A stretch of DNA of 64,000 nt from Mastigias papua (Eukaryota > Cnidaria > Scyphozoa > Rhizostomeae > Mastigiidae): NCBI GenBank assembly GCA_964019165.1, contig OZ025267.1:17615485-17679484 (forward strand). Reading direction: 5' to 3'. Of this stretch, positions 1 through 45,513 are shown in pieces. Both the position numbers and the translations under genes were made by a program. The notes beneath the pieces were generated by a model. The model did no database searches, had not been told where the DNA came from, and worked only from the letters and a program-made list of their open reading frames with translations. Positions within the stretch are counted from its first letter, which is position 1; each line of letters starts with the position of its first letter.

Positions 1-3000
1 ATTCCTTCGAGAAAGTGGACCCAAGTTCATTATCTAAAGGTAATTATTTTCCATCTTGCTCCTCATGAGTTAAAGTCGTTTATCTTAGATAATGTATCAG
101 TGTTGCTGATGCAGCTGGTAATTTTGCAGAGCACATTTATGTAGCACTAATTGGTTATATTTTATGTATCCAAGGGTGAGTAGTCTGCAGAAGGTTTGTT
201 GTTTTCGCGATCAAAAACACATGGTGATGAAGAAGGCCAACAAGTTGACCAATACAGGAAGGCATACTGTGATATTATATTGTTATTGCTAAATTCCACG
301 ATCCATTTGGATTCATTAAGATCTTTAGCGCTTTTTATTGTATCGAAATCTTTTTCTTCAGTTGTATTAACTCACTGGTCTTCTTACTCACCTTCTGGCT
401 TTGACCTAACCCTTAACAGTTGTTGACATGTCGCTTTACAGATCCTCCTATGACAATAGATAGTTTTTACTTCTGAGCAAGTCAACCTGTTAAAATGTCA
501 TTTTCATGGTTACTTGCATCTGCTACAAAGTGCCCGTCATAGAACACACAGACTTCGAGTATTAATCTCTTGTTTGCAAAGGCTACCTTTTGATCCATTA
601 GCTGAATCAGATCGTTTTTGTTGTCAACTTAGATTTGTATAGACAAAAGTGGAAGTGCTTTGTGTTTTATTTGCCAAACAAAATATTAATCTAATATTAA
701 ATGTAATTGTTAAATTATAAATACACCTTGGTGATTTATATCTTTGACAATAAGTATATAGTATGATGTTTTGAAATTGTAAATTCACTTTTGTAGAGGG
801 GCGAAAGTTCGTGAAGAGATGATGGCTGTCACTGTCTCTTTCCCTAATAAATTAGTCTACAACTTTTGCAGAAAATGTCAGCCTCGGAAAATACTGTTAA
901 TTCCTCCATGTTATCTGCTAGTGATTTAATATTTTTTGATGTTTTGCTTAGTTCTAATGATAATAAACAGAGCTTTCGTGTGATTCATGAATGACCAGTG
1001 ATTATCCATATATGCACGTGAAGTCAAGCTATTTCTCATCATTTTTCAGGGATATTTTCTTTTGTATCATTTGTCACAAATGGTAGGACAAGAACGCTTT
1101 GATGCATTCTTGCGCAGTTACGTGGAACGATACAGAGAATGCCTTGTAAGCTCTGAGGTAAATCTGCCTGTCTGTACGCTTTAGTGAAACGAAGATCACA
1201 ATCCTTTTGCAAAATAGTGTTGTAGAAATTAAAGTGTCAAAATATGACAGAATGCTTATTAGTAGTGATAATCTTGAACTGAGCTATAGCAGGTTGTTTT
1301 TTTGAAATGATGGTATTTTATAAGCAAAATTAGTACAAATCTAAAGCACGACTGTTGTAGAAATCTAGAAATAAAAAGTCGGAAATAAGATGTTTCAATT
1401 GTTTATCATAGGTCTATTTCCAATTGTGTTGAGCCTTTTGTGCATAAGAATTGGTGATAGATTTGATCAATTTAGCTTGATTATTTTCTTGCCTTTCGAT
1501 AATATTCAAACACGACATTCTTCTCTAAGTTTTTTCTAATGCTAGCTGTATTTACGCCATGCTTTTTTCGATTTGCAGATGTTTTTCAGCATGTTTGCGG
1601 ACAACTTCAAAATATCCTCGTACGTACTGTTGTGTGTTTTGTTGTCATTGCACCTGGTCGACTACTGTGTTGCATGCATTATCGATTTATGCTTCCGAGT
1701 GAAGTTTCAGTTTCTCCGACCATCTGCTGGGATACGAGATTTTGAGAGCGTTCGTGTTTCGTTTCGTTTACAATCCATAATCTTTATACTGTATTCTTCT
1801 CTATCCTTCTGTGTATTGTACAGTGGCGGACAGGTGGTGGTGGGGAGATCACCTCCAATGATTTTTAACTGTAAAAATATTTTTAGAACGTAGTTGCCCA
1901 AGTTTCCTTTGAGGCCCATTCCAGACTCTCTTGGTCTCTGTATCCCCTTCCCCTAATAAACAACGAAGTGTCCGCCATTGGTATTGCATTCTGGTACACT
2001 TGATGCCATGATTCTTTCATTTAAAACCAGTAAATGCTTCTTCTTTCTGTACCTCATGTAGGGAGGCAAAAGACGAAATCATGAGTGATTGGCTAGACTC
2101 CTCTGGAATTCCTCGGGTATGGAATATTTTTTGCTGCATGATAAGAAGTGCTCGTGTCTTTTGTATATCTCGAGACTGAAGGTGAATGATATCGGGTAGA
2201 AAAGCTTGTGCTTTGTGGGAACGAGGCTGGATCTTGGTTTGAAATATGCAGTTAGATTTTCGCTACAACTGCACCTAATTGCCAACCTCAAGTCTCTTGA
2301 ATCTTCTCATCACCATAGATATTTGTTCCACTGTTGTTGGACAAAGTGTTTCGCAAGGATGAAATTTTTCCAGGTAGGACTCTAGTGAAATATTCTATCC
2401 CATTTTTAGGAGGTGGATAAAATGCTAGCTGACAATATTGGTGCATACGTAGTGCAAGTGAATGACAAGGTATTTGTTTGGATCATTTTGTAAACAGCTT
2501 ATGGTGATAGCTTAACAGTACTATTGTCAATAATGGCTACTACAGACAATTGGAGCCTTCTTAAATTGTTTTTCATATGAGAGAGTGTGACAGTGAGCAG
2601 CTAAGTGTCCCATAACTTTGAACCCCTGGTCTCTAGAGAGACTGACTTCTCGTGATATCTTAGCTCTTCCAAGCAATGGTTTTTTCTAACACATGTCAAT
2701 TGCAAAGTGTATACCAACTTTTTTAGTGTGCCAGTCAAATTTTTCCGCATTGACTCTTCATGGTCCGTTTACTACAAGTGGCACTGTGCCTTTGCTAGGT
2801 ATGACTGGCGAGGATTGTACCTGGAAGCATCGGGTAAAAGGTTTGAATCTCCACTCTCTTACTGTCAAGTAGCTTTTGGTTTCTTCTTGTGGAAGAAACT
2901 GATTGCTTGCACGTGATTGTTCAAAACCTGTCGAATTTTTGGTACTGAATACCTGAAACAAGTTAGCGATCGTGAAAGTTATGCTGATTGCTGCGTGTTT

Positions 3001-6000
3001 GCCCGCATTAAACAGAGATTGACTTGTCAACTGTAAAATACGCCCTTGCTTGGAACATACCCTGATTTTATCCTTACTTACTTCCAGTTTCTAGAATGGA
3101 AGAAGAGGGATACTGGAAATAAAAGATGTCATACATTGAAACAAAAGAGAAAGAAACTTATACCGAATTCTTCCAATCAGTCATCTTTGGTAGGATAATT
3201 TTGACAACTGTTGAATACATTGTTCCTCCTTTCTCCTCTTTCTTGAAACAATTCATTCTTCAAGTCACATCAAATAGCAGAATCTTGCTTGATATTCTCG
3301 TTACTCTCTCAACACAAATGAATGACTTTTAAAGCTTTGACAAATCTAATGAGATGAAGAAATACACATTGTCAGTACGCAGTATTGTTTGCGATTCACT
3401 TGTATTAATTTTTTGACTTTGATAATCAATGCTTTCAAATTATTTTATGATAACTAAAACATTCATGGGTTAATATCTTGATTGTTGTATGGTATTTGAT
3501 AATCTACAGTTACAGAAATCAAACTGTTAAAGACTGGAACAGAGAATAGAAGCAGTTTACTGAGAATTTCCCTTTCGCATTTCCTTTCAGACTTCTGACC
3601 AAATAATATTGCTGCTAGAGAAGTTATTGGAAAGGGACACTTTGTCTCACCGTACATTAAAGGATCTACAGCTCATTCATTCTCTTGATTCCTGCAACGC
3701 AGAGGTAAACAGTAGAGATTTGTTATCAAATGAGGTATCTTTCTGAACCTGTGAGGAATCAAATGAGGAATAATGACTGTCAGATGGGCTTAATTTATAA
3801 TTAAATCGCTTTGTTCTTTCTTTTCCGATAAATGGTTGTCTTAGCATTATCTCGCACATTCGCTTACATTTGTTTGGATCAGTATTGTATGGAAATGGCT
3901 CAATATTGGTTATACAATTCAATTTCGCATGTAATACGAATGAGATGGGCATTCAAAAATTTCTAGGGCTCTGTTCGAACTTAATGACTTAACTCGGTAA
4001 CTTTGTAAACAGATGTTCAGTGCTTTCGTTCAAACACACTTTTGAAACTTCATCAGTTTGTTGCGTGAATCGCTTCTTCTAAAGCGGGATATGCGTTGAT
4101 TGCGTAAGGCTACAAAACATTTGAAAGTATTCGATGATGTTTTCGCGATTTAGGGAATATTATGACCATGTGTTGGTAAATGATTTCATAAAGTACTGAC
4201 CGTCTTTCTACATGGCCTTTGTTGCAACAGAGCGAAGATTACAAGGCTTAGCTTCCAAACCTACAATACACTCATCCCATAGAACTTTCCTTAGTTGCAT
4301 GTATTTGTTTGTTATCGAGTAGATTTTGACAGGTGTTAACTGACTAAATTTTATAATATGAAATATCTAACAATGGTCAAATTCCAGAATCCAGTACGTG
4401 TCTGCCTTTTTGAACATCAGCGACCTTTTTCGAACCGTTCCGCTTCTGTTTGTTGTTTTTTGCCAGACCTTTCTGATATGTATGCCAACTAAGGAGCGAT
4501 TGCTATAGAAGTTTTGGTTTTTAAGCTTCATAAATGCAGTTTTGCACGGCTGGTATTTGCAATGGAATGAGACCGATGTAAGATAAGAGAGCATAGCTAA
4601 GTTTTTGCACTGGACTTATTTCTTTCAAGCATAATGGTGTGCTTTAAATCTATGGTCTTATTGATGAATATTAGCTGCCTTTATGAAAACCATGGGTGCC
4701 TTAGTTAGTGTCATGCTGAGTTATTTTGCCTGGATGGCAGGTGCAGTTCATACATGTTCAATGCCAATGAGCCCAACTTTTGAGTTAAGATGATTAAATA
4801 CGACATCAGTTTCTGGACTTTCGCTCTCGACTGTGTTTGGAATTGTACTCATTTCTTTTTCATTGGTTTCTATAAATGCTTTATGGGAATATAAGGAAAT
4901 TATATGACTTTGCTGTTTTCCTTTAATGTCTCTTAGATTCGACACAGATGGTGTGAGCTCATAGTTAAGCACAAGTAAGACAAAATGTTGTCTGTTTTTG
5001 TAAAATCTATGGCAAAGCTCTGGTCTCATTTTGCAATAGTAAATCTATATATTAACTCGATTGCCGTGTTTCTAAATAAGTTAACATATATATCGGTAGC
5101 AACAGCTACCTCTTCAAGGTACTCTTTGATAAAATTTATTTTTGTGAAGTAAGGAAAACCTCCGAGATAAATTATGTGATCTTTCTCTATGGATACTTTA
5201 CCTTCAGGTGCATTCTCTTGGCTCGGTATCCACATGTTGTCCACTTACTCTGAATTAGGCCTAAATTGAGTTATTCAAGGTATACTGTTCCTCGATTATA
5301 AGTTGTTTGTGTCTCCAGTGATTATGCAAGGTCTGATAGTATGATAATGAGACTCATTCCTAGAACTGGAGTTGAAGCTACTTGATTTAATGACCTGGTG
5401 GCTTTCGCGGAGAATTTCTTCCATACACTAAATAACCGTGTCACACACACATACACACATACACACATACACACACACAGCTTAAGACATCCTAAGGCAT
5501 CAAAGAAAATGTTGATCTAAAAATACTGTAAAATGGACATGTTTTGAATTCGGGGCTATGCTGCATATAGGCTATTATTGATTGAAGAAACATGTTTTAA
5601 TAGAAATACATAGATTTTTCTGTCTTCTGTTCTAGGTATTGCAAGGGATATGGTCATGTTAGACAATTCTTAATAGAGGACCAGGTAAACGCTCTCTGTC
5701 TCCTCAGCTTTTTCTTTTAACTTTCAATATTTGTGGCAACACAGAATATCTTAAAATCAAGATTGCATACCATATGCTTGAATTTGTTTCTTGCTAACTC
5801 TTGCTGTTTATTTCCTAAATGACTGTTTATTTCTCTATATCCATTCTCCGCTGAGGTATGAATGTATGCTCGGTATGAAAATAATGCCTTGGAAGTTAGT
5901 ATCGTGTAATGTAATATTATAGAATATAATATAATATATCATATCATACCATATCATATCATATCATATCATATCATATCATATCATATCATATCATATC

Positions 6001-6544
6001 ATATCATATCATATCATATCATATCATATCATATCATATCATATCATATCATATCATATCATATCATATCATATCATATCATATCATATCATATCATATA
6101 TATCGTATATCATATACCCTGTATCATATATCATATACCATATATCGTATATGATAAATCATGAATCATTTGTCATGTCATATCACACTAGACCAGTTAT
6201 ACCATATCATAGCACACATCATTGTGACAGATATAGTTTGACAAAAAATGTATGTGAATGAAAAATGAATCTTCTATGGGAGTATAGTTGGTAAAATGCT
6301 CTTTCTATCAGTTCCCCTTTTTCTTTCTAGGCTTTCCCCACATACTTGGATTGTATTAAAGTAACCTTTCTTTACTCTTATGATGGTTGTTTTTCAGGGT
6401 ATGGGAATCTATCTTTTCGGAGAGCTTCTAATATCTGAAGATGCAAAGCAAAAGAAGATAGCTGATGAGGTATTTGAAGAAATAAAAAACGAGATGGATG
6501 GGTGCACGTATCAAACAGTATATGAGATGCTTAACGGTATTTGA
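1..6544 (+). CDS. AOPEP: Aminopeptidase O, C-terminal part (partial gene, last ten exons)
   Basis: M1-family zinc aminopeptidase. The window enters after the catalytic HExxH part and holds the C-terminal helical-repeat region. Exons: 1-39, 1050-1157, 1579-1619, 2062-2116, 2410-2469, 3088-3189, 3591-3704, 4937-4974, 5636-5684, 6398-6544. They join in phase as 250 codons and a TGA stop. Stretches recognisable against human AOPEP: HYLKGYFLLYHL, DWLDSSGIP, LLLEKLLERDTLSHRTL, HRWCELIVKHK, and MGIYLFGELLISEDA near the end. The ending EMLNGI is two residues longer than the human EMLF ending as I recall it. A basic cluster (KQKRKK) in the sixth listed exon lies where human AOPEP has its basic, nucleolar-targeting stretch. 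The first listed exon may begin upstream of the window. Weakest join: donor at 3190. Family call is very secure. Confidence 0.93.
5932..6110. repeat. (ATATC)n pentanucleotide array
   Basis: More than 30 near-perfect ATATC units, then degenerate ATATC-like sequence to about 6180. In the last AOPEP intron. Confidence 0.95.
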
Positions 6545-7905
6545 TTGAACGCTAAAAACTCAACCTAACGGTGCTTAATTTTTCTCAGTTTCTGAATTTC
6601 AACATGATTTATGAGAATGGGAGGCAGCCTGTCAGGCTAAAAAGGATTTTAAAGGCGCCTCCTTTTCAACTGAATAGAGGAATATAAAATTAAATTATTT
6701 AACATGATAATATTTAATTGAAAGCGGTGGATGCGATAAGGACTTTCTATCAAATTTATGAATTAGATTTCACACGATTAGATATGGTGAACAAATGTGT
6801 TGGTATTTGTTGTCTACGCCATCGCCAACTATATAATGCAGCCTCAATTCAACGAGAGCAAGCTAAATAGTATTGCTAACTAGCAGCCTTGATTCACCGG
6901 GAGGAAGCTAAATGTCAATGCTAACTAGGTGTATTAGCCAGGTGGATTTTTAATCGAGAAATCAATGATAAACAGTTGAACTATTAGCCAAGCCCATAGA
7001 TTAATTTTACATGTTCCTTTGGCGGACATTACATTTGATTTGATTTGTTGAACAGATGTTGCCTGGATTACAGAGCAAGCGAGTCACGAAAGATTGACAG
7101 ATAGGCAACTCGAAGTAATTGCCGTTTTATTGCGATGAGTTTCTTAACTGTTGATTCCGAATTACATTTTAACTTTTTCGACTATTTCTAGGGGCTGGGG
7201 GCAAGAGACTGGGAGTTCTTTGGAAAATATTTCACCTGCTGTATCCCCGGAACCTTTCCATTTGAAAGTGGCTGAAAGGTTTAGAAGCAGTATTACCTCT
7301 TTTGGCTTTTATCGCCTGCACCTTCGTGCTAGGATATATGCTTCAGCAATTTCGCTGAGGTATGGGAGGGCATTCAGAAATGTGACCAACTATTTTGTAT
7401 TTGACCAGTATTATTTTCCAGAGCACAAGGGACCAGAGATATTGGTTGCTAGTTACAGCATGTTACTTGCAGTATCAAAGAGAGAGAGTTGACTATGACT
7501 AAAATGACCGACAGAATAAATGAATTGCTTGTTGAAATTTGATCAAACACCCCCAATTCACACTGTATTCCCTTCTGCATTACCAATTTCGTCGAAAGAT
7601 TCATAGACATTGGGGCCATGAAGCCTCTAAGCCCTCCCCCAGTCAGCAAGTCCCTGCCCTCGTATTACCTTCGTCCTACCTTCGGGTATTGTGTTAAACC
7701 ACAAATCTGTGTGGCCTATCTAGCAAGCGTTCGAAACATCAATATCGAATTAAAACTATAGTACGTGTTGATGAAATTGATCTCTACTGTAATCATGCAA
7801 ATGCTTCTGCGTAACTTGAATGCTTAATAAGTATTCGTCGGCTAGAAACATCGGCTGCTCAAAAAATCTCTAACTACTGAATTGTTCTACACTTCTACTT
7901 ATATG

Positions 7906-8184
<279 letters not shown>

Positions 8185-9159
8185 GTGTGTGGAGGGCAAA
8201 AGTTCTAAATATAATATTACTTTTATAAGAAATTTCAACTTATGATTAGAGCTAAACGGCTATGAAAAGTAAATTAATATGAATTTTATTTAGCCACCAA
8301 TAAGAAAAGTTCTACGTCTAACGCCAGAAATAGTATTTAATATGATGCAATCCATTTGTCCAAAAATATCGATTACTTCATTCACAGCGTGGGTTGTTCA
8401 TAGTTACAACAATTGCGACAGTAAAAGCAATAGTAAATCAAATGGGAAACTAGAAATATTGAAGACGGATTAAGGTAGCTAGTAATTTGATCCTTTTTAA
8501 TACAAAGTAGAAAATTGCTGTAAAGCTTGGTATGTATTTTGGCAGGCTTATTTTGTCTTCATGATATGTTGTGTTCTGAAGAGTGCTGCCACTGATGCTT
8601 GCTGTTTTCAAAGCAATAAGTTGCTTGCCAAGGAACTTGTTCATTTTGCAGTGGAACCCACCAGAAGGACCTTTGGTTGCTCTTATGACATATATCAAGT
8701 TTAACTTAATATTTGAGTTTAAACTCTTAATTTTAGCCGTTTTGGAGAGTTTCCAATAATCCTGTAATGTTATTAGGAAGTTTTTTTATAAATATTTGCC
8801 AACCTTTTTAGTTGGCAGTTGTATTTTGACAGGTGAAAGTTTGGCAACAGCTGTAGAAGCTCGTTTGTTTGTCTAAAGTTTTAACCTGAATACACAAACC
8901 CTTATAGACTACAATGGTTATAACAGGATTCTAGTGCAATAACGTAGTAATAATGTTTTGTGGAATGAGTGGACATTTTAGGAGCTATTGTTCTAATATT
9001 TTCAATATATGTACAATCTAGGGATTTTCACTAAGAAACTGTCTAGCTGAATTATATGTTCCTTTCTTTTAACATTATTCTTATATTATATTGTAAATAC
9101 ATCTTTACTTAGTATGTAGTTGCTTTATTTAGTAATGTCTTTATTTAGTATGTAATTTA

Positions 9160-9295
9160 GGATGTATTATGACTTTTTTGTGTGAGTTTTTAACACGGCC
9201 CCCTGGGAAACAGATCCTAGTATCTGAGGGTCTACCATTTGTAAAGAAGATAGTATGAAATGAAAATGAAATAAAATGAAAATGAGATCTTGGTA
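9160..9295 (+). mobile_element. Possible LINE 3' tail
   Basis: A GGCCCCCTGGGAAACAGATC stretch followed by TCTGAGGGTCTACC and ATGAAATGAAAATG repeats resembles the 3' ends of CR1/L2-type LINEs. No reverse transcriptase is seen beside it. Confidence 0.35.
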
Positions 9296-9330
9296 AATAC
9301 AACATGATTTAGGAGAAGTTAAAGTGAAGT

Positions 9331-9413
9331 TCGGAAAAAAACCTGACCCAAGCGGGATCTGAACTCGCTTTTGTACTCAGAGTGCTCCACCAACTGCAAA
9401 TAGGCGAAGAGTG
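9331..9413 (-). repeat. tRNA-derived SINE-like piece
   Basis: ACCCAAGCGGGATCTGAACT ... CTCCACCAACTG reads, on the minus strand, like the T-arm (box B) and anticodon side of a degenerate tRNA. Too decayed to be a tRNA gene. Confidence 0.5.
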
Positions 9414-10819
9414 GGACAGTGCGAGCAGATGACTTACAGACTGCAGACAACTTTACTTATTTCGTTTGCTGCCTTGTCTTCGCTTCTATTCAGAGGCAAC
9501 TGCCATTACTTTTTGAAGTGGTTGCTGTTTTCGAAATTCAGTCGTTGCAATAGAACTTGATGAAATAGCTATAAAGTGCGAAGTCAGTTAGTAGGTTCTA
9601 CGAATGCCCCTCAGGCATTTGATGTACTGGTTAGAAGCCGAACGGAACAAGGATTTTAATATGGTAGCGTGATCATCACTGATGAAGGGAGTTATTTATT
9701 GAGGAAATTAAAAGTATGTCCCTTATACAATTCATACGTTGGTAAGTGTCTACTAGAGAGGAGAGGGCCATTTGCTTTGTAAGATAGGGCCATTAGTTCC
9801 TTTCCTCATCGCCCCTTACCTCTTTAACCTTATGACCTGGTGTCTATTTGCTGCTGTGTGGGCGGTGAGCGAGCATTTGAGGGATTCTGTTGATTTATTG
9901 TAGGGTTCTTGCTAGTCCTTTCCGATTGCGGACCCTAAAAAATGCATTCTCTTTTCAAGAAACTGCAGTGTGCAGAGTAATCCAATGGCTTACCATTATA
10001 TATCCCTTGATTCTTATATCTCTTGCCTCATTTTAGAGCCTACAGGACATCTGTTGGAGGTTGAGATAAACAATGCAGATAGTTTGAAATCCATTATATA
10101 TGCTCACAGCAACATCTGCAGATCGGTAAATACTTCATAAAATGCTGGAAATCTATGCTGATATTGGTAATGTCACCTAATTGTTTTTTCATTATTTCTC
10201 TTTACTGCTTAGCCCCATTGCACTGATAGGTCCGTATATTGTTCTGAAGAATTCTTCTGTCATCCTTGTGTCGTAGTTGTTTGAGAATGCTTCTCTTCTA
10301 TATCGTGGATGGTTGTCACTGAACATTGAGTTATGCTATTAACAGATTACCGGTTGTTTGCCTCTCTCATGTTTGGAAAGTTGCACACCTCAGTAATGCA
10401 GGACAATGTGTAGGTGTGCAAGAATCCTTGATAGTATTTCTCACCATCGACCTGTTGGCGAGACGCCATTGAAATGTTTACTAAGGAGGTGTGACAGTAT
10501 TCAACAATTTTCCAGCCAGTTACCTTACCCGGAGAGCAGATTTGTGGTTCTTGTGTATATTTTACCTCTTCAGTTTTGAATAATCTTCCATCTTTTGCAT
10601 GAAATGATGGGTAGGCCTGCAGAGATTTCATACTTGATGAACATTTTATCAAATTGCATTGTTTTGGTCAATCTTCATTAATTGCAATAATATTGATTTT
10701 ACTCAAAGGCCAGGTGTTTTTGGGTCTAGTCTTGCATGTTGGCTGTGAGCTCAACGGTGTATTTTAACTAGGAAAGGAAAGCAGCTGGTCAGTAAGACAC
10801 TAGCTTCACACACTTGATG

Positions 10820-42617
<31,798 letters not shown>

Positions 42618-43301
42618 TGGCTGTTTACTAACGGAGATGAGCATTTGAGTGTTCTTAAAGTGCTTCACGGGGAAAATCTGCCTGTTTACTGGTAGAACTA
42701 CAGCATTCAATACTTTCAACTCTCAAGCCGGTGGTTCATTCTTTATGACGAGAATGGCAGTCAATTTTTCCCTACACTTTTTTTGTATGACACCTAGCAC
42801 AAGACCTAGTCCCTAAAATTTCCTTTGACCTCTTTTTACCACATTGTAGCACTAAAAATTGCTTAGTCGTTCCTTAATTTCACTACATACCTAGTGATTA
42901 GTAGATATTTTAGGTGGTACGAAGTATTACGGCAGGATACTCTAGAGATTATAAGTTTCAACTTAAGCCCTTCTATGAAACACTGCTACTTGGATTACGC
43001 ACGATTCACCCAATTTTGACTACGATGAATAGGACTGGCTTCCTAATTCTGGATTTCTGCATTGACAGAAACATTCGAAATTAAAATGCTCCTCGGGGAT
43101 TTTGTGTTTAGTGGTATTATTCCCTTAAATATTTTGGCCTTCTGCACATAGTTTCCTTTAAAATGTGGCTCTTTATAAATATACGTATGTGCTGGGAACA
43201 ACCAACAGAGCTGTTTATATAATTGACTGCGTTGCCTATGAAGATCATATTATACATTTGTAATTGTTCCACGATGGCTTCAATTCACAGTGTAATTTTT
43301 A

Positions 43302-43448
43302 CTAGATTCTGTGGATTAGAAAATGGGTACTCTTATCTGATATGAGCTACAGCTGAATACCCGAAACTTCTCTGCTAGATTCTGTGGAATGGAAAGAGAG
43401 TACTATTGTCTGATATGAGCTGCCACTCAATACCAGGAACTTCTCTGC
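43302..43448. repeat. 73-base tandem duplication
   Basis: Two adjacent diverged copies (43302-43374, 43375-43448), each starting CTAGATTCTGTGGA and containing CTGATATGAGCT and ACTTCTCTGCT. Intergenic, downstream of CACNA2D. Confidence 0.8.
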
Positions 43449-44888
43449 TGTAGTGAGAGCAACTTGAAATCTTCCTTCACTTTCTCTTTCTACAGCTTCA
43501 TCGCATTTTCATTTTAATGTGAAATTCTAAAATGCGAAATGTTAGAAAGTAAACTGTTGTAGTGCTTAATTTGCAGAGGTTTTCCCATTTTACGAAAACT
43601 CTTTTGCTATTTCTATCGCTATTAGTCACTATTCACCATTTACGAAACGCCTCTAGCGGAGAGGGAAGGTACCTTGATTTGTTATGCTATTGTTTAATTC
43701 ATATGTAGGGCTATACTACGGAGCGTTATGAGGGAAGGAGGGAGAGTCTCAAAAACGGTAAATTTGGCATTACGTAACAGGTGAATGAACCCTTAGTTCC
43801 ACAAGATATCTTGCAATAATTGTTTGATGAGCCAGTGCTTTTTGATATTGAACTTATGTCCTTGCTGTTCAACAGGGTGTCAGATATTGTACTTACTTCT
43901 CCCCTGAATGTGAACAGCTGGTTCGTTGTAGAATGTATGTAATTAACTTGTTTTTGCATTAATGTTAGGTTGAGACAAACGAAGTAATTTTGTGCTGTAT
44001 TCTATTTTGGTATATGCTCATCTGTGCTAACTAAACTCCAGGCAGGTAATGATGACAATATATCTTCAAGTTCATTATGGGTTCAAAAGCTGTATAGCTG
44101 CTACTCGACGTCAGCAGCATTCCAAAGTTTATGAAATTCATTCTCACTGGTTTCCATACTAAGCCCTCTAGCAAATGATATGGAAGCATTCAAGTTTATG
44201 CTCTGATTCTTGAACCCTTTGGTAGGTGTTTCATACAGATACGGGTGAATTCAAACTGTTTTTATTTGTAAGGCTCTGGTCAAATAAATGGAAATTTTCA
44301 CCTAGCAGCCCCGAACATTCCTGTTCAATGAAATGTTGTATTCGTTTAACCACTTGTTGGGCCGTGCTCGGTGCTGCTCTGTGCTGTTCGGTGGGAATCA
44401 AAATGTTGCACAAGCCATTAAGCTGGCGCACTCCATGTCTTCTCGTGGCTTTGGCCTGTCTCGCGTCCTTTTACAAACTTCCAAAGTTCAGTATTGGCAT
44501 TCACTCTCAGAAACGAATATCCAGCTAATATATTTTGAATACAAAAATCAAGGGACTTTAAATTTGAAGGATGGGAAAAATGATAAAGATACTACGCTTA
44601 AGTCAAGGACAATGGCCAGCAGTTTTAAAGAAAACTCCCTAGGTAGACGAGGAAAAGGAACACAAGGACGTAGGAAGCATGGACCTGTATGAATCAAGTT
44701 CTACTACTTTTAGTTTCTATGCATGATGGAAGTTTGCAATTGTAGTCAAAAGTAGGCCTCCTGCTTGCAATATATTTAGCGCGAAAGTTTAGATTCCTAT
44801 GGAGCGCTGTGCATGCACCCACATAGCTTAAGGAATGTTTGCAGAGATGTTATAATATATATGACATAGTTTACGGTTGGATTTTACA

Positions 44889-45370
44889 TACCGTATATAC
44901 TCTAATATTCCCGCTTCTCTTTTATTCCTGCCTCTCTAGTAATCCCGCCCTTATTTCACAGATTGAAAAATAATCTCGCCTCTCCAGTAATCCCGCACGC
45001 GGGGCTGCTGTATAAATTATTTTGAAATTAATTTATTCACTGGCGTAAATGTTCAAATTTTGGTTCTTAGCGTAACGTCATCGGCTATGATCACGGTTGC
45101 TAAAACTGAGACTCTTGACGTAATGCTTTGGTTTTGTTATTTTTTGAAAAATTTTGTCATTTGAACCTTCTTCAAATTGTATGTTTTTTACTCTGATTTG
45201 CCACAATCATTTTTAAGACCTTTTTTGCTGATACGGTATCCTCAAACTCGACTTCAAGTCATTGAAAAAAAATCCCGCCTCTCCAATACACCCGCATCTC
45301 TAATAATCCCGCCTTTTTTCCTAGCTGGAATCGCTAATCCCGCAGCGGGACTATTAGAGTAAATACGGTA
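44889..45370. mobile_element. MITE with 26-base terminal inverted repeats
   Basis: Left end TACCGTATATACTCTAATAT..., right end the reverse complement with 24 of 26 bases matching. Inside are repeated TAATCCCGCC-type blocks near both ends. No coding capacity. The TACCGTATTTACTC terminus looks like a widespread family in marine invertebrates; that recollection needs a database check. Confidence 0.78.
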
Positions 45371-45513
45371 GCTGTTATACATGAAACTAATGTACACCAA
45401 CTATTTACAGCAACATACTCTAAAATACAGAGAAAGGGTTTAAAAAATGAAAAATACAAAGAAATTGTCAAAATAGAGAGAACGAGGATTACAGGATGAA
45501 TATTAAGTCTTCA

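Noticed and set aside
1539..1919. Open frames around 1573-1893 as a gene
   Set aside because: They overlap the 41-base AOPEP exon (1579-1619) and continue into intron beyond a GTACGT donor.
44226..44692. Overlapping open frames of 100-119 residues on both strands
   Set aside because: No family signature, no splice or promoter context, and several frames are open at once, which suggests chance in a GC-richer patch.
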